A stretch of DNA of 52,734 nucleotides, taken from Herminiimonas sp. (lineage in GTDB: Bacteria; Pseudomonadota; Gammaproteobacteria; Burkholderiales; Burkholderiaceae_D). How positions within the stretch are numbered: position 1 is the stretch's first letter; every line of letters begins with the position of its first letter. The notes beneath the pieces were generated by a model. That model did not search any database. It saw only the letters and a list, made by a program, of their open reading frames with translations, and was not told the DNA's origin. The translations under genes and the position numbers were made by a program. Below are positions 48,486 to 52,734 of this stretch, piece by piece. Where the stretch lies: the NCBI GenBank assembly GCA_027310305.1, contig DAIDBD010000112.1:1-52734 (forward strand), in the 5' to 3' direction.

Positions 48486-49325
48486 CTAAGCCACAAGAAA
48501 GTCCCTGATCAATCCAATCTGTTCCGGCACATTCAGACACGGTGCATGGCCGCAGCCGGGAATCACTTCGAGCCGCGCGCGCGGACCGCGCTGCGTCATT
48601 GCCTGCGCCGTTTCCGGCGGCAGCAGATCCGACTGCGCGCCGCGCAACAGCAAGGTCGGCATCGCCAGCGTATCGTAGGCGTCGCTTAAAAAATAATCGT
48701 CGGGATGCACGATGAATTGCCGCACCATCGCCGGATCGTAGTGCGCGGTTATCTTGCCGCTGGACAGACGCCGCACCGAGGTTTCGGCCATGCGCCGCCA
48801 TTGCGCATCGCTTTGCCAGCCGTACGGCAGATAGATCGTGCGCAGATACGCTTCGAACTCGCTGACCGTATCGAATTGGGCCGGATTGCCGGCATACGAT
48901 TTGATGCGTTCGATCGCCGCCGTCACCGGCGCGATGCCGATGTCGTTGATGACCAGATGGCTGATCCGATTCTTGAGCGTGGTCGCGGCGGCCACCATGC
49001 CGATCGCGCCGCCCATCGAGGTGCCGACCCAGCGCATTTGATCAATGCCGAGCTGATCGGCCAGCGCTTGTGCAATGCGTGCATAAAACGCCAGGCAGTA
49101 CTCGGCATCCGGTTCCGGGCTCCATTGCGACAAACCGCGCCCGATGGTATCGGGACAGATGATGCGGTATGAATCCGATAGCGCTGCCGCCAGATCGTCG
49201 AAGTCGCGGCAGGTGCGCGCCAGACCGTGCCACAGGATCAGCGCCGGTGCATCTTTTTCTCCCCACTCGACATAATGGATTTCGCGGTCGCAGCAGCGCA
49301 GGTAATGCGAAGTCGGTTGGGTCAT
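48486..49325 (-). CDS. alpha/beta hydrolase
   Basis: A 279-aa cytoplasmic protein beginning MTQPTSHYLRCCDREIHYVE after GGAGGAAATA. Oxyanion block LILWHGLARTCRDFDDLAAA, nucleophile elbow GTSMGGAIGM (Ser near residue 108), acid near LRGAQSDLLPP and His in GCGHAPCLN. A catalytic triad is thus visible. Close to haloperoxidase/esterase-like family members; substrate unknown. It lies about 180 bp from the composition change that begins the island. Confidence 0.87.
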   Translation of the reverse strand: MTQPTSHYLRCCDREIHYVEWGEKDAPALILWHGLARTCRDFDDLAAALSDSYRIICPDTIGRGLSQWSPEPDAEYCLAFYARIAQALADQLGIDQMRWVGTSMGGAIGMVAAATTLKNRISHLVINDIGIAPVTAAIERIKSYAGNPAQFDTVSEFEAYLRTIYLPYGWQSDAQWRRMAETSVRRLSSGKITAHYDPAMVRQFIVHPDDYFLSDAYDTLAMPTLLLRGAQSDLLPPETAQAMTQRGPRARLEVIPGCGHAPCLNVPEQIGLIRDFLVA

Positions 49326-49506
49326 TATTTCCTCCAGGTGCGCGGCAAATATACGAAACATGATAATCAAATTATTGCAAATTCAATGAATTATGAAAAT
49401 TTGATTGTTCGCCGAATTGTTTCGGTTGACGCCAAGCGCAAGTCTGTGAACTTTTGTTTAGCTTCTAATCGCCGATCTCATGGCAGCATGCGCTGATGCT
49501 CCAAGA

Positions 49507-50406
49507 TTACATTGACTTGTCTGTTTTTACCCTTTCGCGAAGCCAATGGATGAAATTACCGACCTCGTGTCTCTGAATGTGATGTGTCGGACATACCAAG
49601 AAATGCGCGCGGACAGGCAATGAGTAGGTCGGACTCTTGAATACAGGTTGAAGTCGCTTTTGATGTAATTGTGGTTCGGCGATGAACGTGCTTTCGAGTG
49701 CAACACCGAGTCCTTGGACAGCCGCGTCAAGAGTCATGAATGCACGATCGAACTTAAACGCGAAAACATTTGGATTATTGCCTATATCACGACTGGCAAA
49801 CCATTGTGACCACTGGACGACACTTACGGTTGACTGAATGAGTGGAACTTGTAGCAGGTCGTCTGGCGTTTGGATCCCATGACGCTTGATGAATTCCGGA
49901 CTGGCAAGCGGTGTAATTTTTTCTTCAGTAATTGCTTCAACACGCAGTTGCGGCCAATTAGGCGTTCCATACCGGATATCGATATCGACGAGTCCATTTG
50001 AAAAATCCGAGTGCTGAACCGAGGACGAAAGTGACAAGGAGATGCCTGGGTGGGCCTCTGCAAAGTCCTTTAGTCGCGGCATGAGCCACAAGCTCGCAAA
50101 GCTGGGAGTAGCATGGACATGCAACGTGTTGCGAACGCCCTTGCGTGCATTGTCAGTCGCCGCACTGATTGTTGCCAACGCCCCGCCTATCCGCTTGAGA
50201 TAGTTTTCACCGGCATCAGTCAACTCGACATTACGGGCTGTGCGTTCGAACAGCCGAACGGCCAGAAATTCCTCTAGCTTTGCTATCTGATGGCTAATAG
50301 CTGACGGTGTGAGGTTCAAGTCATTTGCTGCGGCAGCAAAGTTGAGTCTTCGGGCGGCGGCTTCAAAAGCCACCAGACAACTTAAGGGCGGAAGTGATGA
50401 GCGCAT
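49507..50406 (-). CDS. LysR-family regulator (GcvA-like)
   Basis: A 299-aa protein: HTH at MRSSLPPLSCLVAFEAAARR LNFAAAANDLNLTPSAISHQ IAKLEE, substrate-binding domain following. The LxxLxAFEAAARxxxFxxAA opening and C-terminal WLRERV are those of the GcvA/AmpR branch. GGAGG lies 12 bp before the ATG; longer in-frame starts exist. Codon use is visibly less GC-rich than in the genes before 49,300. It is divergent from the SDR-TRAP genes across 121 bp containing an inverted repeat, so it probably controls them. Confidence 0.87.
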   Translation of the reverse strand: MRSSLPPLSCLVAFEAAARRLNFAAAANDLNLTPSAISHQIAKLEEFLAVRLFERTARNVELTDAGENYLKRIGGALATISAATDNARKGVRNTLHVHATPSFASLWLMPRLKDFAEAHPGISLSLSSSVQHSDFSNGLVDIDIRYGTPNWPQLRVEAITEEKITPLASPEFIKRHGIQTPDDLLQVPLIQSTVSVVQWSQWFASRDIGNNPNVFAFKFDRAFMTLDAAVQGLGVALESTFIAEPQLHQKRLQPVFKSPTYSLPVRAHFLVCPTHHIQRHEVGNFIHWLRERVKTDKSM

Positions 50407-50432
50407 ACAGAAAATGCCTCCATGTGAGAGGT

Positions 50433-50484
50433 GAACAAACGTCAACATAGATTGAAATTATATCGTTTGCGTTCATGTTTGTTC
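50433..50484. promoter_or_regulatory. inverted repeat between the LysR gene and its probable targets
   Basis: GAACAAAC (50433-50440) and GTTTGTTC (50477-50484) are exact inverted repeats 36 bp apart, with a related CGTTTGCGTTC next to the right one. LysR regulators usually bind spaced half-sites in such divergent regions. Binding is inferred. Confidence 0.45.
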
Positions 50485-50527
50485 GATCCGAGAATTATGA
50501 TCCATAACTTCACAACCCCGAGACACC

Positions 50528-51277
50528 ATGCTTCTTACTAACAAAATCGCTCTTATTACGGGTGGCGCAGGCCTTAATGGGCTGGGCTTCGCGACCGCTC
50601 GGCAGATGGCCGCCCATGGCGCCCGGGTCGTGATCGTCGACCTCGCCTCTGCCGAGCCAGCCCGGGCAGCAGCCCTCTTGGGTGAGGGGCATCTGGGTCT
50701 GGTCGCCAGTGTTACCGATAAAGCGGCGGTCGATCGCGCCATAAGTTTGACGCTGGAAAAGTTCGATCGTATCGACATTTTGGTAAACAACGCCGGCATT
50801 ACCCAACCCCGAAAAACGGTTGACATTACCAATGCGGACTACGACGCAGTGCTGGACGTCAGTCTGCGCGGGACATTGCTGTGCTCCCAAGCTGTTATTC
50901 CGGCAATGGAGCGTCAGGGAAGCGGTTCGATCATTTGCATCTCCTCGGTATCGGCCCAGCGCGGCGGCGGCATCCTGGGGGGGCCGCACTATTCGGCGGC
51001 AAAGGCGGGCGTGCTTGGCCTCGCACGCGCCATGGCGCGCGAATTTGGCAAAGCCGGCATCCGGGTCAACTGCATCACGCCTGGGCTCATCGGCACTGAC
51101 ATCATCAAGGGCAAGCTCGATGAAGCTCAAAAGGCCAGTATTGCAGAAACGATCCCGATGGGTCGGTTAGGCCGCCCGGAAGAAATCGCAGGTGCCTGTG
51201 TTTTCCTTGGCAGCGACCTTTCCAGCTACTGCACCGGCGTGACACTGGACGTCAACGGCGGCATGCTCATCCATTAA
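50528..51277 (+). CDS. short-chain dehydrogenase/reductase (FabG-like)
   Basis: A 249-aa SDR. The cofactor loop TGGAGLNGLG (~11-20), NNAG at ~87, catalytic Ser in CISSVSAQRG and Tyr-Lys in PHYSAAKAGV are intact. An Asp at the end of beta 2 (VIVDLASAEP) suggests NAD(H) preference. It is likely a catabolic alcohol/ketone oxidoreductase of the island. Stop is followed by AAGGAGG and a hairpin (GGCGCTC...AGCGCC) before the TRAP gene. Confidence 0.9.
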   Translation: MLLTNKIALITGGAGLNGLGFATARQMAAHGARVVIVDLASAEPARAAALLGEGHLGLVASVTDKAAVDRAISLTLEKFDRIDILVNNAGITQPRKTVDITNADYDAVLDVSLRGTLLCSQAVIPAMERQGSGSIICISSVSAQRGGGILGGPHYSAAKAGVLGLARAMAREFGKAGIRVNCITPGLIGTDIIKGKLDEAQKASIAETIPMGRLGRPEEIAGACVFLGSDLSSYCTGVTLDVNGGMLIH

Positions 51278-51384
51278 GGAGGGTCGGTGCGGGCGCTCGG
51301 AGCGCCTGCGATAGCCTGATCTGGAGCAAAGATCGGGTGTCAAGTAGTCCACATAAAAATTCACATCAACTGTAGGAGACAACC

Positions 51385-52416
51385 ATGACCACCATCACCA
51401 AGACCAAACTCCGCTTTACCCGCCGTCAATTTCTTGCCGCTTCAGCCGCGTTGCCGCTCTTTTCGATAGGCACTGGCAAGGCCAATGCAGCCGAGTTCAA
51501 CTATAAGCTGGCGACGGGACAGGACCCAACCCATCCCGTCAACAAGCGTGCCCAGGAGGCAATCGACCGCATTCGCAACGCCACCAATGGCCGTCTTGAG
51601 ATCCGCCTGTTCCCGGCCAATCAGCTTGGTTCGGATACGGATCTGCTGTCGCAGGTGCGCAGCGGCGGCGTGGAGTTCTTCAATCAGGCCAACGTGGTGT
51701 TGTCGACGCTCGTACCGGCCGCTGGCATCGTCAACACGGGCTTTGCCTTCACTGACTACAAGCAGGTTTGGACGGCGATGGATGGGCCGCTGGGTACCTA
51801 CGTGCGCGCACAAATCGAAAAGGCGGGTCTGCTGACGATGTCAAAGCCGTGGGACAATGGATTCCGCCATGTCACCACGTCGACCAAGCCGGTGCGCGTC
51901 CCCGACGACCTGCGTGGCATCAAGCTGCGTGTGCCAGCCGCGCCGATGCTGTCGTCCCTGTTCACTGCCTTGGGCGCAAGCCCCAGTCCGATCAACTTCA
52001 ACGAGCTCTACTCCGCGCTGCAGACCAAGCTGGTCGAAGGTCAGGAAAATCCGCTGGCCATCATCAGCACGGCCCGTCTGTACGAGGTGCAGAAATACTG
52101 CAGCATGACGAATCACGTCTGGGACGCATACTGGATTCTAGGCAATCGCAAAGCAGTGGCTCGTCTACCCAAGGACATCCAGGACATCGTGCGTCGCGAG
52201 TTCGAGCGCTCGGCCACCGACGAACGTGCCGATATCGCCTCGCTGAGCATGTCGCTGCGCGCCGACCTCGGCGCCAAAGGCCTGCAACTGATCGAACCAG
52301 ACAAGAAGGCCTTTAAAAATGCACTGGCCAAGACCAGCTTTTACAAAGATCTACGCACCAAGTTCGGCGACGAGGCCTGGAAGCTGTTGCAGGACAGTGT
52401 GGGAAGCTTGGGATGA
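51385..52416 (+). CDS. dctP: TRAP transporter substrate-binding protein (DctP type)
   Basis: A 343-aa protein. A twin-arginine-like signal (FTRRQFLAASAALPLFSIGT) precedes the binding domain: ATGQDPTHPVNKRAQEAIDR, GRLEIRLFPANQLGSDTDLL SQV and the C-terminal FNELYSALQTKLVEGQENPL with the conserved Arg region (LRGIKLRVP). It captures a carboxylate or related solute in the periplasm for the DctQM permease. Its ribosome site AGGAGACA (51374-51381) matches the anti-Shine-Dalgarno motif of the 23.8-kb small RNA. It overlaps the DctQ gene by 4 bp. Confidence 0.92.
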   Translation: MTTITKTKLRFTRRQFLAASAALPLFSIGTGKANAAEFNYKLATGQDPTHPVNKRAQEAIDRIRNATNGRLEIRLFPANQLGSDTDLLSQVRSGGVEFFNQANVVLSTLVPAAGIVNTGFAFTDYKQVWTAMDGPLGTYVRAQIEKAGLLTMSKPWDNGFRHVTTSTKPVRVPDDLRGIKLRVPAAPMLSSLFTALGASPSPINFNELYSALQTKLVEGQENPLAIISTARLYEVQKYCSMTNHVWDAYWILGNRKAVARLPKDIQDIVRREFERSATDERADIASLSMSLRADLGAKGLQLIEPDKKAFKNALAKTSFYKDLRTKFGDEAWKLLQDSVGSLG

Positions 52417-52631
52417 GTTCACTCATTTTCGACACGCCAAAAATAGTGCCGGACCGGTCGATGCTGGAGCGAACCGAGGCGCTGCTCGGCCACGTCATTG
52501 AGATGCCGGCGGCAGCGCTGGTTGTGGGCGAGGTGATCGTGCTGATGGCCGGGGTGGTCATGCGATTTCTCTTTAACAGCCCGCTGCCGTGGGCCAGGGC
52601 TGTTAACTTTTCAAGATTTGTGTTAACGTAA
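52413..52631 (+). pseudogene. dctQ: TRAP small permease (DctQ), interrupted by an insertion sequence
   Basis: From ATG 52413 (overlapping the DctP stop as ATGA) the frame gives MSSLIFDTPKIVPDRSMLER, the first helix AALVVGEVIVLMAGVVMRFL and NSPLPWA, normal for DctQ, which continues with three more helices (typically PLPWADE...). Here the sequence changes at 52595 and stops at 52631 after RAVNFSRFVLT. Only about 60 genuine residues remain. The permease should be inactive unless another copy exists. Confidence 0.85.
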
Positions 52632-52734
52632 CTTTTTGAATTGTGATGGTGGTGCGAGATGCTTCTTGGGGGACTATTTTCGGAGTTGGTCGATCAACGC
52701 AGGGCGAGAGGCAAGCGCTATCATCAGGAGCCGC
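52595..52734 (+). mobile_element. left end of an insertion sequence (probably ISAs1 family), truncated by the window
   Basis: Sequence unlike DctQ starts at CAGGGCTGTTAACTTTTCAA (52595 onward), with a second GTTAAC at 52622-52627. A transposase start follows at 52659. The terminal motif and transposase N-terminus fit ISAs1-like elements. The right end, inverted repeat partner and target duplication lie beyond the window. Confidence 0.75.
52659..52734 (+). CDS. transposase N-terminus (ISAs1-like), 3' end outside window
   Basis: 25 codons visible: MLLGGLFSELVDQRRARGKR YHQEP. The pattern LF..L.D.R...G+R/H matches the N-terminal domain associated with ISAs1-type DDE transposases (…FA.IPDPRR..GRRH.L..IL). 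No more can be said because the gene runs off the end. The IS orientation equals that of the interrupted gene. Confidence 0.65.
   Translation, partial: MLLGGLFSELVDQRRARGKRYHQEP

Noticed and set aside
1-52734. CRISPR array, tRNA or rRNA genes
   Set aside because: No spaced direct repeats, no tRNA T-loop/anticodon arrangement and no rRNA-like block was seen while reading both strands; not computed.

Overview
The window reads as a chromosomal segment of a GC-rich betaproteobacterium, most likely Oxalobacteraceae or a close relative in Burkholderiales. Evidence is the gene content (phasin PhaP, the YeaG/PrkA-YeaH-SpoVR operon, a DUF3717 protein, an NhaR-type regulator, a CNNM/CBS/CorC protein, PilH-like and GGDEF/EAL signalling proteins) and strongly GC-biased third codon positions. 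No rRNA, tRNA or CRISPR array was found. Genus-level placement is inference.

Layout. 1-5.2 kb: a BrkB/YihY membrane protein, two exported glucose/sorbosone-dehydrogenase-fold proteins, a small HTH protein and an 88-bp MITE-like inverted repeat. 5.4-12.2 kb: Tim44-like, AI-2E-type, TerC and BI-1 membrane proteins, NhaR and a hydrolase. 12.4-22.6 kb: a PAS-GGDEF-EAL protein, a CorC/HlyC-like protein, a metabolite-repair pair (NnrD and a histidine phosphatase), hemerythrin, FolE, a flavoprotein, a PilH-like regulator and Tag. 22.6-24.5 kb (minus strand): VF530, DUF1653, an unknown protein and a SET methyltransferase, with a strong small-RNA candidate among them. 25.4-30.2 kb: the prkA-yeaH-spoVR stress operon. 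30.2-42.2 kb: hydrolase, radical SAM/B12 protein, acyl-CoA ligase, phasin, YgiD-type dioxygenase, CorA, FAD dehydrogenase and a PAS-PAS-GGDEF protein. 42.3-49.3 kb: DUF2383/DUF4142 stress proteins, a DUF4124-like protein, a probable deletion scar joining two gene remnants, an MFS transporter with a tiny membrane partner, DoxX and a hydrolase. 49.5-52.7 kb: a compositionally different island with a LysR regulator divergent from an SDR and TRAP transporter genes. The TRAP small-permease gene is cut by an insertion sequence (probably ISAs1 family) that runs off the window.

How the genes work together. Much of the window deals with stress and envelope physiology: PrkA/YeaH/SpoVR, hemerythrin, DUF4142/DUF2383 and BI-1/TerC. 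Two to three c-di-GMP proteins add second-messenger control. PhaP (with an acyl-CoA ligase nearby) points to polyhydroxyalkanoate storage.

The most interesting non-coding signals are these. (1) A ~61-nt minus-strand transcript candidate at 23830-23890 has its own sigma70-like promoter, two UGUCUCCUC anti-Shine-Dalgarno motifs and an intrinsic terminator. (2) A terminator-like hairpin with a U-rich tail lies in the leader of the hemerythrin gene. (3) The BI-1 gene has a multi-stem leader. Two or three short membrane ORFs (35, 42 and perhaps 36 aa) are also described. All family assignments come from reading the translated sequence; no database search was run.
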